Origin: Pseudomonadota bacterium
GTDB taxonomy: Bacteria; Pseudomonadota; Gammaproteobacteria; Pseudomonadales; Pseudohongiellaceae
NCBI GenBank assembly: GCA_027623555.1
Contig: JAQBSZ010000016.1
Location: forward strand, 29,746-93,745
Direction of reading: 5' to 3'
DNA: 64,000 nt
How positions within the stretch are numbered: position 1 is the stretch's first letter; each line of letters opens with the position of its first letter. The translations under genes were made by a program, and so were the position numbers. This document shows positions 44,550-56,465 of this stretch, in pieces. A model generated the notes under the pieces. It saw only the letters and a program-made list of their open reading frames with translations. It was not told where the DNA came from and searched no databases.

Positions 44550-46922
44550 CTAAAAAATGGTTTCAGTGGAGAGCGGCTGAGAATCTGCTTCATCTATCTC
44601 GATGCCAGGGAGTTGAGGCTCAACTGACCCCGGCGCATTCTCGATTCGAAAGTATTCAAAAATAGCGTTCGGATCACCCGGTGTTGCGAGCTTGCCAGTA
44701 GTCTTGTCAATCAATCGGTCGACGATTCCGTCCGGCCGATTCATAGTGCGTTCCGGCTCACCGTCTAGTGCGGCACGCATGAAATCAATCCAGATGGGTA
44801 CCGCCACGGTCGCACCCTGTTCACGTTCACCCAAAGGCTCGGGTTGATCGAATCCCACAAATACAGTCGTTGCAATGTCGCTGTTGAATCCTGAAAACCA
44901 GAGTTCTTGTGGCCCATTGGTAGTACCTGTCTTGCCCATCAAGTCGCTGCGGCGCAAATCTCTTTGCACACGATTACCGCTGCCATCTTCAATCACCGAG
45001 CGCAACATGGAGTTGAGGATGTAAGCCACCCGTTCATCAATGATACGGGGCGCGGGGTACAGCGGTAATCCTGCTTCATCATAATTTTGAGTACAGTCTT
45101 CGCAGACAACAACCGGATTAGCCTGATACAGGATACCATCGTTGATGCTGCTGACCTCTTTGATAAACCAGGGGTCAACTTTATAGCCGCCATTGGCAAT
45201 TGCCGCATATCCGGTAACGATTTCCAGGGGCTGGACATCCTGACTGCCCAGGGCGACTGTCAAATCGTTACTTGGGAAATTCTGCGTCTGAAATCCAAAC
45301 TTCGCGGCGAAGGGGAGAACCTTGTCCGACCCTAACTGATCGAAGAGGCGAACCGTAGGCACGTTGCGTGACTCTTTGAGTGCGTAACGCAAAGTAATTG
45401 GCCCCAGGAAGTTGTTCTCATAATTATTCGGACGATAGTCTTCTCTTGTAAAAGGAGCGTCGTTAATGGTGCTGGCGGGAGAATATCCATGTTCAAGAGC
45501 GGCGCCATAGACGAAGGGTTTAAAATTTGAACCAGGTGGGCGGGGCGTGATGACGCGATTAACCTGACTGTGCCGGAAATCATAACCTCCGACCAGTGCC
45601 AGTATTTCGCCGTTGCCGGGAGAGATGGAAATCAGCGCACCTTGCAGGTCGGGAACCTGCCCCAATTCCCAGCGATTCTCATTCAGCTTTAGCCGGATTA
45701 AATCCCCGACCTGAACCACATCGGTGGCCGATTCAATAGGCTCGGCATAATTTCGATTAACAAACTTACGCGCCCAGCGGATTCCTTCCCAGCCAATGCT
45801 TATACTCTCGCCTGACTTGAGCATAGCGGTGAACGATTGGTTCTGCACCTCGGTCACGATCGCCGGTTGTTGATTGCCGTAGGTGGACATCGGCTGCAGT
45901 TGTTCAAGCCAGATCGACCTGGGCTCGAGAAGATCTGCTGGGTAGTGGGCTTCCGGGCCTCGGTAACCGTGGCTCCTGTCATAGTAGATTTCAAGGCCGT
46001 CGATGAGTGCCTTGTTGGCAGCTAGCTGTTTCTCCCCATCAATACTGGTTGTGACTTCGAAGCCCTTCGAATAGGTTTCCTCACCAAATTGTTGAAATAG
46101 TTGTTGCCGGACCATCTCGGCAACATAGGGAGCAGGCACTTCGATATTTCGATTTCGTCTCGAAGCGGATACCGGAGCCATGTTGGCCTCTTCATACTCG
46201 GCCTGGGATATCATGTTCTCATTCAACATGTTGCGGAGCCGCGTTTCACGACGACTGATCGCTCGCTCAGGATCGGAAAGCGGATTACAACTAGACGGGC
46301 ACGGTAGCAACGAAATCATCATGGCCGATTCAGCCAGGCTCAGTTCGCTGACGTCTTTCCCATAATAAACGAAAGAAGCCGCGCCAATACCGTCAGCACC
46401 GGCACCGAAATAAATTGTGTTCAAGTAAAGAGTAAGGATTTCTTGTTTGGTGAGTTCCCTTTGAATCTGCAGGGCGAAGGGAATCTCCTTGAATTTACGC
46501 AAATAGACATTGTCGCTGTCAAAAGACAGGTTATTGGCCAACTGCATAGTGATGGTGCTGCCACCGCCGAGTCGCTGGCCGCGGATGAAGCCGTAAAACC
46601 CCCGCAGGAGACTCTGAATATCCACCCCGGGGTGCGAATAGAAGCGCACATCTTCTGTGGCGATCAGCGCATCAGTGAGGACTTTGGGAATGCTTTCAAA
46701 CGCGACCGGACTGCGGCGATTGCCAATCTCATCAATCAAGCGCTGGTCCGAGGTGTAGATTCGCAGAGGGATTTCCAACTGCACATCACGGTAGGTCTCG
46801 GCAGCTGGCAATAACGGTGCCAGATACAGGTAAGCGGCCGTCGCCACCATGGTAATGCCGGTGAACGCAGCCACACCCAGCATTACTGCCCATTTAATGT
46901 AGACTCTTAGCTTGGACTGCAC
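44550..46922 (-). CDS. mrcA: Penicillin-binding protein 1A (bifunctional)
   Basis: This class A PBP polymerises and cross-links peptidoglycan. An N-terminal membrane helix is followed by the glycosyltransferase domain (ATEDVRFYSHPGVDIQSL, GGSTITMQLANNL, then LTLYLNTIYFG) and an OB-like insert. The transpeptidase domain has SxxK in PGSNFKPFVYG, SxN in KESRNVPT and KTG in MGKTGTTNGPQE. The 790 residues are normal. The start is a GTG with AGAGGT upstream. It is divergent from the pilMNOPQ operon, as in Pseudomonas and E. coli. Confidence 0.96.
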   Translation of the reverse strand: MQSKLRVYIKWAVMLGVAAFTGITMVATAAYLYLAPLLPAAETYRDVQLEIPLRIYTSDQRLIDEIGNRRSPVAFESIPKVLTDALIATEDVRFYSHPGVDIQSLLRGFYGFIRGQRLGGGSTITMQLANNLSFDSDNVYLRKFKEIPFALQIQRELTKQEILTLYLNTIYFGAGADGIGAASFVYYGKDVSELSLAESAMMISLLPCPSSCNPLSDPERAISRRETRLRNMLNENMISQAEYEEANMAPVSASRRNRNIEVPAPYVAEMVRQQLFQQFGEETYSKGFEVTTSIDGEKQLAANKALIDGLEIYYDRSHGYRGPEAHYPADLLEPRSIWLEQLQPMSTYGNQQPAIVTEVQNQSFTAMLKSGESISIGWEGIRWARKFVNRNYAEPIESATDVVQVGDLIRLKLNENRWELGQVPDLQGALISISPGNGEILALVGGYDFRHSQVNRVITPRPPGSNFKPFVYGAALEHGYSPASTINDAPFTREDYRPNNYENNFLGPITLRYALKESRNVPTVRLFDQLGSDKVLPFAAKFGFQTQNFPSNDLTVALGSQDVQPLEIVTGYAAIANGGYKVDPWFIKEVSSINDGILYQANPVVVCEDCTQNYDEAGLPLYPAPRIIDERVAYILNSMLRSVIEDGSGNRVQRDLRRSDLMGKTGTTNGPQELWFSGFNSDIATTVFVGFDQPEPLGEREQGATVAVPIWIDFMRAALDGEPERTMNRPDGIVDRLIDKTTGKLATPGDPNAIFEYFRIENAPGSVEPQLPGIEIDEADSQPLSTETIF

Positions 46923-48615
<1,693 letters not shown>

Positions 48616-48616
<1 letters not shown>

Positions 48617-49197
48617 TGGCACATATTAATTTATTGCCATGGCGAGAACGGCTGCGCGAGGAGCGCAAGCGGGAGTTCTTCTCCATCATCGCCGGTGTAG
48701 TGGTGATCGCAGCTGGTCTACTCTTCCTGGGAGACCGCTACATTAATCGTGCGATCGACACGCAGACAGCGCGTAATGAATTTGTCCGTGCAGAAATTCT
48801 CCTGCTCGATGCACGGGTCGCCGAAATCAACAATTTGCGGCAGCAGAAAGAGGATATCCGCGCCCGCATGAATGTGATCACTGACCTACAGGGTACCCGG
48901 CCAGTGATCGTGAGAATTTTCGATGAGTTGGTGAGAACCTTACCAGAAGGGGTGTTTTACGAAAGTGTTGAGCGCACTAACAATTCTATTGCTATCGAAG
49001 GTACAGCAGAAACCTATGGGCGCATCACTGAACTGATGCGACGTCTCGATACTTCAGAGTGGTTTGAGGCTACAGATTTAAGTGAGTTTTCTGTTGTAGC
49101 GAGTTCAGAAACCGCAATGTCTGCTGCGATTTCGTTTTCGCTTACCTTGTCTATCGAGTTGCCAGGCCAGGGCGAGCAAGAAAGAGGTGTGAGGTGA
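48616..49197 (+). CDS. pilN: Type IV pilus assembly protein PilN
   Basis: PilN begins MAHINLLPWRERLREERKRE, the conserved INLLPWR sequence that docks into PilM. A membrane helix (FFSIIAGVVVIAAGLLFL), a coiled coil and a ferredoxin-like periplasmic domain follow. The 193-residue length is normal. It forms a dimer with PilO in the inner membrane. It overlaps pilM by one base and ends 3 bp before pilO. Confidence 0.95.
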
Positions 49198-49200
49198 CAG

Positions 49201-49824
49201 ATGTCTTTAATTAAGAATATTACTAGTGACCTGAAGAATTTTGACTGGACTGATCTGCAGGATGTAGACACGATTGGCGTCTGGCCGGCCCCGGTTAAGG
49301 CAATCATAATTTTGGTTATATTTATAGGTTGCCTGGCAGGAGGCTACTTCCTGCGAATCCAGAATCTACAAACTGATTTGGACAATGTTGCTGCAGACGA
49401 GGGTGAGCTTCGAGTCGAGTTTGAGCAGAAGGCATTCCTGGCTGCCAATCTCGAAGAATATCGGGCGCAGACGGTACTGATGGAGGAGGCCTTTAACGAA
49501 CTGTTAAGACAGCTACCTTCAGAAACAGAAGTGCCTGGACTGGTCGATGACGTAACAAACACCGGAACCGGTAGCGGGCTCGATTTCGCTACTTTCGAAT
49601 TACCAGAAGAACAGATTCAGGAATTCTATATTGAAATTCCCATCAATCTGAATGCCATTGGGAGTTTTCACGACTTCGGGACTTTTGTCAGCGGTGTTGC
49701 CAGCCTCGACAGAATTGTAACGCTGCATGACTTTGCCATTTCCAATCGTAACGATTCCTTCCTCGATATGAGTATCGTAGCGAGAACTTATCGTTACAAA
49801 GAGGTGGACGAGGGAGGAAATTAG
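49201..49824 (+). CDS. pilO: Type IV pilus assembly protein PilO
   Basis: The protein has a short cytoplasmic segment (LKNFDWTDLQDVDTIGVWPA), one membrane helix (VKAIIILVIFIGCLAGGYFL), a coiled coil and a C-terminal ferredoxin-like domain (FYIEIPINLNAIGSFHDFGT, FVSGVASLDRIVTLHDF). It pairs with PilN and binds PilP. Its 207 residues are normal. Confidence 0.95.
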   Translation: MSLIKNITSDLKNFDWTDLQDVDTIGVWPAPVKAIIILVIFIGCLAGGYFLRIQNLQTDLDNVAADEGELRVEFEQKAFLAANLEEYRAQTVLMEEAFNELLRQLPSETEVPGLVDDVTNTGTGSGLDFATFELPEEQIQEFYIEIPINLNAIGSFHDFGTFVSGVASLDRIVTLHDFAISNRNDSFLDMSIVARTYRYKEVDEGGN

Positions 49825-49827
49825 TAA

Positions 49828-50361
49828 ATGAGTGCTACTCGTCAAAGTGTTCGCATGCTTTGCCTGACAGCATTGTCCCTGCTGCTGGCGGCCTGCTCGC
49901 GAGTTGAAAATTTTTCTGATTTGCAGGCTTTTGTAGACGAAGTGAATTCGCGGCCTGGGGCCGAAGTTGAACCGGTCCCTCAGTTCGTACCCTACGAAGG
50001 ATTTATCTATAGCGCAGCGTCAATGCGCAGCCCGTTCGAAGTGCCGCTGATTATTGACGATGATTCCGGAATGGTGCTCTCACAGGACGTGCAACCTGAC
50101 TTCGAAAGGGAGCGGGAAGAGCTGGAGAATCATTCGATAAGTGAGCTGTCCATGGTGGGAATGATGGCCACCGGCGGCGTCTACACAGCATTGGTCGAGG
50201 ATGCTTTTGGAGTAGTACATAAAGTCGGTTTAGGAAGCTATCTTGGACGAAATCACGGGCGAATCCAGTCGATATCGAATACCCAGTTGAGTCTTATTGA
50301 AATAGTGCCCAGCGGTAATGGCGGTTGGGTAGAAAGGCCACAGACTCTCACGCTGCAATAA
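49828..50361 (+). CDS. pilP: Type IV pilus assembly lipoprotein PilP
   Basis: A lipoprotein signal (LTALSLLLAACSRVENF) with lipobox LLAAC is followed by an unstructured stretch and the beta-sandwich domain (LSMVGMMATGGVYTALVEDA, HKVGLGSYLGRNHGRIQSIS). PilP links PilN/PilO to the PilQ secretin. The gene is 3 bp after pilO and 18 bp before pilQ. Confidence 0.95.
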   Translation: MSATRQSVRMLCLTALSLLLAACSRVENFSDLQAFVDEVNSRPGAEVEPVPQFVPYEGFIYSAASMRSPFEVPLIIDDDSGMVLSQDVQPDFEREREELENHSISELSMVGMMATGGVYTALVEDAFGVVHKVGLGSYLGRNHGRIQSISNTQLSLIEIVPSGNGGWVERPQTLTLQ

Positions 50362-50379
50362 TTAGCGTGAGTCGAGGTT

Positions 50380-52693
50380 ATGAGTATGTTTAAGAAAAAC
50401 AGAGTGCCGAAATACAAACAAGCAGTAGTTGTATTGCTCGTAAGTCTGAAAAGAACGTGCCAGATATTGCTTGCACTATTACTTGCAGGATCTGTTGCGG
50501 CGCAGCAATCCATCACACTGGATAGCATAGGCTTTGCGAATCTACCGGGTGACAGTATTGAGATTCAATTGAGTTTTGATTCTACCCCGCCTGAGCCAAC
50601 CGGTTTTGTTCTGGATAATCCTGCGCGTATTTCTCTGGATCTCGTTGGAGTCGCCAGTAGTCTCAGCCAACAACGCTTCAATATCGATTCGAATAACGCA
50701 CAGAGCGTTATGGTGTTGGATGATGGCAGTCGCACACGTCTTGTAGTAAACCTCGATCAACTGGTCAATTATGAGACCCAGTTAGTTGGCAACGTACTGA
50801 CTATCCAGGTGGGCAATGACTCATTTGGCGCGGGAGGCATAGCGGCAGCAGGCCAGGTAATTTCCGGTATTTCCAGCGCGACTGACAATGAGATTACCGA
50901 TGTCACTTTTCGTCGAGGTGCGGATGAGGAAGGCCAGGTCCTAATTGAATTATCCAGTGACAGGGTAATAGGTAGTGTTGAGCAGGTTGGCGCCAGAGTC
51001 TACGTAGAATTTACCGATACCACCGTACCAAACGACTTGAACCGTCGCTTCGATGTTAGCGACTTCGCCACCAACGTGACTACAGTCGACGTTTTAGGGC
51101 AGAGCGGTCGAGCCACAGTAGTTATCGATATTGACGGTGCTTATGAATATGTAGCCTTTCAAAGTGGCAATCAATACACGGTTAGCGTCCGACCACCGGC
51201 ACTCGATGTGAGTGGTGACAATGCCATTGCTGCTTATACTGGAGCAGTCAGTGATCTGTCTTTCCAGGATATTCCGGTGCGGTCTGTATTGCAGATTCTT
51301 GCCGATTATTACGAATTCAGTCTGGTAGCCGGTGATGCAGTATCCGGTAACGTAACAATCCATCTCGATAATGTGCCCTGGGATCAGGCGCTTGAGTTAG
51401 TGTTGCGCACACGCAATCTCGGCAGTCGACTCGAGGGCAACGTCTTGTATGTTGCGCCTGCCAATGAAATCGCAGCGCAGGATCAGCTGGAGCTTGAGGC
51501 CGTGCAACAGGCACAGGCATTGGCACCACTATTTTACAGAATTCGTGCAAGTAAACTACGCCGATGCCAATGACATCATGTTATTGCTTACCGGAGGAGC
51601 TAGCAGTGGTGGCGGTGATCTTGCCGCTCTGGGTGGTGCCGGGGCTGCGCCAGCTGCCAGCAGTGGCGGCATTCTGTCGGTGCGGGGGACTGCAACTGTC
51701 GATGAACGAACTAATATCATCATCGTCCGGGATATCGAAGAAAAGCTGGAGGAAGTTCGAGCCATGTTAGCGCGGTTAGACATTGCCGTGCGCCAGGTGC
51801 TTATTGAGGCACGCATCGTAAACGTATCGACAAACTATGGCAGAGATCTGGGCATTCGCTGGGGAGGTGCCGGTAGTGCATCAACCGGAGATAACTTCCG
51901 TTACGGTGGTTCCCAGTCGGCCACAGTGCATGAGGCGAATGAGAGTGTGCTTAGGGAGATAGCTATCCAGGATGCCCTGATAGCCGGAGACGCAGCACGC
52001 ATTCAGGCTCTGCAGAATGGGACTGATCCCAGTTTGATTGAATCCCTGGTTAGCCAGGCAATAGCAGGTGTACCCATACCCATCGCCGATGTGCTCTTTC
52101 CCGATTCACTGGCTGTGGATCTCGGTGTTGAGAATGAGAGCGCCACATCATTCTCAATTGGATATACCGGTAACAATGGTCTGATCGAATTGGAGCTGTC
52201 TGCATTAGAGAGCAGTGGTAACGGCGAAGTAATTGCACGCCCGAAGGTTACAACTCAGGACAAGGTTACGGCGGAAATTCGCTCCGGTGTACGGATTCCT
52301 TATCAGTCCCAGGCCGGCGGCACTGCCGGTGGTTCTACTACCGAATTTGAGGATGCGGTCCTGTCACTGAGGGTAACACCGCAGATCACTCCTGATGGTC
52401 GCATCAACATGGAACTCGAGATTCAACAAGATTCAGTAGCAGCGGGTTCCGGCGCGATTCCTGCGATCAATACTAACCAGGTGAGTACCAGCGCACTGGT
52501 CAATAACGGTGAGACCATCGTGTTAGGTGGTGTATTCCGCGAGGAATCCACCACGACCGAGACCAAGACACCATTCCTTGGTGATGTACCCTATCTTGGC
52601 CGATTGTTTAAGCGAACCGAGAACGCAAACAGACGCACCGAGCTGCTGATTTTTATCACACCAAAGATTATTGCCGAAATTAATATCAGGTAA
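50380..52693 (+). pseudogene. pilQ: Type IV pilus secretin PilQ, frameshifted at a T4 run
   Basis: Frame 1 (50380-51573) encodes a signal region, AMIN domains and the STN/N0 domain up to ALAPLF. Frame 2, from about 51536, continues TEFVQVNYADANDIM into the N1 and secretin domains (DVPYLGRLFKRTENANRRTE, ELLIFITPKI). Joining the frames by removing one T from the TTTT at 51532-51535 restores a normal PilQ of about 770 residues. As written, frame 1 stops at residue 397, before the secretin domain. A single-base sequencing or assembly error is likely; a real mutation would abolish pili. The coding content on both sides is otherwise intact. PilQ forms the outer-membrane pore for the pilus. Confidence 0.88.
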
Positions 52694-52833
52694 GCATTCA
52701 CATCCTGAACTGGATTGTGCATTCAAACCAGTTCGGGATAAACCTCTTGCTCCTCACTACCCGTCATTGAGTATGCAATCACTCAAGACGCAGGCAGTAT
52801 CTTAGTACGAATCCAACCACAGATAAGCATGGC

Positions 52834-53391
52834 ATGAATTATTCCGGTAACGTTTTCCTGGTAGGTCCCATGGGAGTTGGCAAGACCACTATCGGTCGGG
52901 TGCTGGCAGAGTTGCTGGACATGGAGTTTTTCGATTCTGATCGAGAAATAGAAGCATCTACAGGTGCCGATATCCCGTGGATTTTCGATGTAGAAGGAGA
53001 GAGCGGATTCAGAATTAGAGAGGCGCGCATGGTTGATCAGCTCAGCAAGAAAAAAGCCATCGTTCTGGCTACCGGAGGTGGTGCAGTGCTGACTGAAGAG
53101 AATCGGCAATGTCTTAAAGGTCGGGGAGTCGTAGTCTACCTGAGGGCATCAATAAGGCAGCAGGTTGAACGTACGAGTCGTGACAAGAATCGTCCGCTTC
53201 TGCAGATACCAGATCCAGAGAAGAAGATCCGTGAACTCATGAATATTAGAGATCCACTCTATCGGGAAGTTGCCGATATCGTGATCGATACCAATCGGAG
53301 AAACCCAAGGGCTGTCAGCCTGGATATTATCCGACGCCTGCTGGATCTGGACAAGAAACTTCCAGTTAATTCAGCTGTAGAACTGGAATAA
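52834..53391 (+). CDS. aroK: Shikimate kinase
   Basis: AroK phosphorylates shikimate in the fifth step of chorismate synthesis. The P-loop is [17 protein letters not shown], the shikimate-binding region is [20 protein letters not shown], the GGG loop is LATGGGAVL and the lid contains [12 protein letters not shown]. The 185-residue length agrees with the family. It is 140 bp after pilQ and 15 bp before aroB; the pilMNOPQ-aroK-aroB-damX order is conserved in gammaproteobacteria. Confidence 0.97.
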   Translation: MNYSGNVFLVGPMGVGKTTIGRVLAELLDMEFFDSDREIEASTGADIPWIFDVEGESGFRIREARMVDQLSKKKAIVLATGGGAVLTEENRQCLKGRGVVVYLRASIRQQVERTSRDKNRPLLQIPDPEKKIRELMNIRDPLYREVADIVIDTNRRNPRAVSLDIIRRLLDLDKKLPVNSAVELE

Positions 53392-53406
53392 TAAAATTAG
53401 ATCGCG

Positions 53407-54498
53407 ATGCAAACAGTAAACGTAAATTTGGGTGATCGAAGCTATCCTATCTTCATTGGCAATAACTTGCATGAAGAGCAGTCGCTCCTGACCCCATACC
53501 TTGGCAAGGGAAAGTTGGTAGTGATTACCAATGAAGTTGTTGCGCCCTTGTACCTGGAACGCGTTAAACCCCTGGTCGGTTCACAGTACGCCGGTGAGGT
53601 CATTCTGCCAGATGGAGAACAACACAAGAATCTGGGTGCAATTGAGCACATTTATGACTACCTCATGCAAGGGAAGTTTGACCGACAGACTACGTTGCTG
53701 GCACTGGGCGGAGGAGTAGTCGGCGATATAACGGGATTCGCCGCCGCTACTTATCAGCGTGGCATAAACTTCATTCAGTTTCCCACTACCCTATTGGCCC
53801 AGGTGGACTCATCAGTTGGTGGAAAGACTGGCGTCAACCATCCGCTGGGTAAAAATATGATCGGTGCTTTTTTTCAACCACGGTGTGTGGTGGTGGATAC
53901 CGATGTACTGAGAACCCTGCCAGATCGTGAAATCAAGGCGGGACTGGCTGAAGTGCTGAAATATGGCCTGATACGAAAGGCCGAATTTTTCGATTGGTTG
54001 GCGGAAAACAGCCAGGCAATCCTGAGCCTGGACGACGCCAGTCTGGTGAGGGCAATCAGAGTCTGCTGCAAGATGAAAGCCGAAGTTGTTGCCCAGGATG
54101 AGAAGGAAGCCGGAGAACGCGTTCTGCTAAATCTGGGGCATACCTTCGGTCATGCTATCGAGACCGCTACGGGTTATGGTACCTGGCTACACGGTGAAAC
54201 CGTGGCGATGGGTATGGTTATGGCAGCGGATCTATCCCTGCGCCTGGGATGGCTGGACGCAGGTTCAGCAGCAAGGATCCGCACGGTCCTGGAAGAAAAA
54301 TATGGTATGCCCGTGATTCCTCCTGCCGATATAACTGTAGAGCAGTATCTCGACTTGATGTCTTCTGACAAGAAAACGGAACTCGGCAAGATCCGCCTTA
54401 TTCTTCTCAAGAAGATTGGAGAGGCAGTCATCGAAGGTGAGATTGATGGCGAGAAGCTGCGAGCAACACTAACTGCTGGAGACCAGCTTTGTCGCTGA
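53407..54498 (+). CDS. aroB: 3-dehydroquinate synthase
   Basis: AroB makes 3-dehydroquinate from DAHP, using NAD and a metal ion. Motifs are LALGGGVVGDITGFAAATYQ, FPTTLLAQVDSSVGGKTGVN, and the metal-ligand histidines in LNLGHTFGHAIE and YGTWLHGETVAMGM. The 363-residue length is typical. It lies between aroK and damX with short gaps of 15 and 14 bp. Confidence 0.97.
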   Translation: MQTVNVNLGDRSYPIFIGNNLHEEQSLLTPYLGKGKLVVITNEVVAPLYLERVKPLVGSQYAGEVILPDGEQHKNLGAIEHIYDYLMQGKFDRQTTLLALGGGVVGDITGFAAATYQRGINFIQFPTTLLAQVDSSVGGKTGVNHPLGKNMIGAFFQPRCVVVDTDVLRTLPDREIKAGLAEVLKYGLIRKAEFFDWLAENSQAILSLDDASLVRAIRVCCKMKAEVVAQDEKEAGERVLLNLGHTFGHAIETATGYGTWLHGETVAMGMVMAADLSLRLGWLDAGSAARIRTVLEEKYGMPVIPPADITVEQYLDLMSSDKKTELGKIRLILLKKIGEAVIEGEIDGEKLRATLTAGDQLCR

Positions 54499-54512
54499 AA
54501 TGCTGAACACTT

Positions 54513-55979
54513 GTGAAGAACTACAAGAACACTCTTAAACTCGCCTTCGATCCCTTTGAGCCGGGAGCGAATAGTCGCGATTTCTACGGTGGTGCAGATC
54601 GGCAGGATCTTCTGGATCGAATTCTCGAAAATGCGCTTTACGGCTGTCCGTTAATATCTGTCTATGGCGGCCTCGGGGCAGGTAAAACCACGCTGGCCAA
54701 CTGGTGCTGCGAGAGTTTCGGCGAGGAATCCGTCTGTGTCATGGTGGCAGCCACGCTCTTCATGAACCAATCGCAGTTCATGGAAAAGCTTGTCGAGCAG
54801 CTACCAATTAGCAGCCCACCTGCGGACCTTGTTGCCGCGTCAACCGCTATCCATCGGCTGGCGAGTCACCTGGAACTGGAAGCAAGGTCACTGATAATAG
54901 TGATAGATGATGCCCATGAGTTAAGCAGTGAGGTGTTTGAATCGATCTCTGATCTGCTCGGCAACGGGAATATACACGCACTGATAATGGGTGAGAAACA
55001 GTTGAGCAACTTGCTCGAAAACACGCTTTCCGCTGAATTGGCCGGCAAGCTCGTTGAGTTCGAGCTGCTAAATCTGGGCAGCGAAGAAACGATCGAATAT
55101 ATTCGATTCAAGCTGGCTAGTGCTGGATACACAGCAGCAATCCCCATTTCCGGGGGCAAGTTGGGCAACATAGCGAATTCCTCAAACGGGATGCCTGGTA
55201 CTATAAATGCCCTGATGGCCGCTGCCCTGTCGGTAGATTTCGCACAAGCTCATGTTGAGCAAATTGGTATTGGAGGCAGGCGCTACTGGGTAGCTGCAGC
55301 TGTATTAGTTGTATTGCTGGCTTCGGTACTCATCCTTCCCGAATCTGACCCACCGGAAAATGCTCTATCACAAGCAGGCATCCTCCAATCATCTGGTGAG
55401 CGGATCCAGATCCCCGTAGGGGCCACGTTAAATGATTCGAGTGATGGGGCTCTTGATACAGCTCTAACTCCTGCTGCCCAACCCTCCACGGTAGAAATTA
55501 TTGCAGAACTGAAACTTGATGTAGCCGATTCTACTCCTGCAACTACACTGGATCAGCCGATTACAGCAGTTATTCAACAATCCCTGAATCAAACATTGCC
55601 TAAAGTACTGAGCGCTACAACTCAGGAGACCAGGAATTCCAACATTGCAGCCCCGTCATTCTCGGGCATATCCGACTTCGAATCAGAGCTGCTTAGATAT
55701 CCAGCAAATAGCTACACAGTGCAGATCATGGGCTCGCGTTCAGAAGCCAGCGTCCGTGAATTTGTAAGTGGTGAAGTCCATGTAGGCAAGGCTGGTTACT
55801 TCGAAACCCGATTCCAGGATCGCCCATGGTTTGTAGTTGTGCTGGGAAATTTTGGGGAGCGGCATGAGGCTGTCGCAGCAATTGAAGAGCTTCCTGAATC
55901 TCTGCGGTCTCTAAAGCCCTGGATTCGAAGTCTCGCCGATGTCCAGTCAGACATTCGTAAACTCCACGCCAGCAATTAG
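54513..55979 (+). CDS. damX: DamX-like AAA/SPOR cell-division protein
   Basis: The N-terminal AAA domain has Walker A SVYGGLGAGKTTLANWC and Walker B SLIIVIDDAHELSSEVF (ExeA-like). One membrane helix follows (YWVAAAVLVVLLASVLIL, about 270-288), then a low-complexity linker and a C-terminal SPOR domain (NSYTVQIMGSRSEASVREFV, WFVVVLGNFGERHEAVAAIE). DamX localises at the division septum through SPOR. The position after aroB is the classic one. The start is a GTG. No dam gene follows; a MITE-like copy begins 18 bp downstream. Confidence 0.93.
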   Translation: MKNYKNTLKLAFDPFEPGANSRDFYGGADRQDLLDRILENALYGCPLISVYGGLGAGKTTLANWCCESFGEESVCVMVAATLFMNQSQFMEKLVEQLPISSPPADLVAASTAIHRLASHLELEARSLIIVIDDAHELSSEVFESISDLLGNGNIHALIMGEKQLSNLLENTLSAELAGKLVEFELLNLGSEETIEYIRFKLASAGYTAAIPISGGKLGNIANSSNGMPGTINALMAAALSVDFAQAHVEQIGIGGRRYWVAAAVLVVLLASVLILPESDPPENALSQAGILQSSGERIQIPVGATLNDSSDGALDTALTPAAQPSTVEIIAELKLDVADSTPATTLDQPITAVIQQSLNQTLPKVLSATTQETRNSNIAAPSFSGISDFESELLRYPANSYTVQIMGSRSEASVREFVSGEVHVGKAGYFETRFQDRPWFVVVLGNFGERHEAVAAIEELPESLRSLKPWIRSLADVQSDIRKLHASN

Positions 55980-55997
55980 TCGAACTCTTTCCTTTAA

Positions 55998-56262
55998 GCA
56001 GCCTCTGATCAAGTTTATGGCTACTGCGGCTTACTGTCGATGCCGATAGCAAGCTGCAATTTTGCGGTCTGTCAACCTGTCAATTGATTGCAACGCCGCG
56101 AGCGCACTCGCTGCCAACCCCCGACCGGCGAGGCCTGGGGCGCTGGGTTGTCGCGCTTGCCAAGGACTCTACCATTCCCTGCGCACGACGCCTTGTAGCA
56201 GCACACGAACCGGTCTTTAACAGATGCCCGCAGAAGTAGCCATAGACTTGATCAGAGGCTCC
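55998..56262 (+). repeat. MITE-like element, copy C (265 bp, diverged)
   Basis: The ends (GCAGCCTCTGATCAAG on the left; CTTGATCAGAGGCTCC on the right) are inverted repeats. The interior shares the CGCACTCGCTGCC...CCCCCGACCGGCGAGGCCTG region with copy D in the same orientation. It is the most diverged full copy: the first G of the left end is followed by C instead of G, and flanks TTAA and CTTG do not match. It occupies most of the 486-bp gap between damX and hemE; nothing else is seen there apart from the region before hemE. Confidence 0.75.
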
Positions 56263-56465
56263 CTTGTACTCTCATTGTGTCTTACCGAGGCTCGTGTAAA
56301 ATTGGGCGCCTTCCAGTGGGGGCTCACGGCCGTTTATCGGCCCTTGGTCGCTGACTGGATTGCCGCTGCGTTCAGGTCCAAAGTTGATGCGATAAAGGGC
56401 TGCCAATACCGCTTGCTGGCTGCAAAAGCAGATCTGCATTACACCGGAAATAAAGGGACAGTGGC

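Noticed and set aside
44527..44560. Terminator shared by rpmE and mrcA
   Set aside because: CGAAGC and GCTTCG can pair, but the A-run lies on the wrong side for rpmE and no T-run follows the stem for mrcA.
51529..51540. Programmed ribosomal frameshift in pilQ
   Set aside because: A +1 shift would be needed at CTA-TTT-T; no slow codon, stop codon or stimulatory structure is evident at that point, and secretins are not known to use one.
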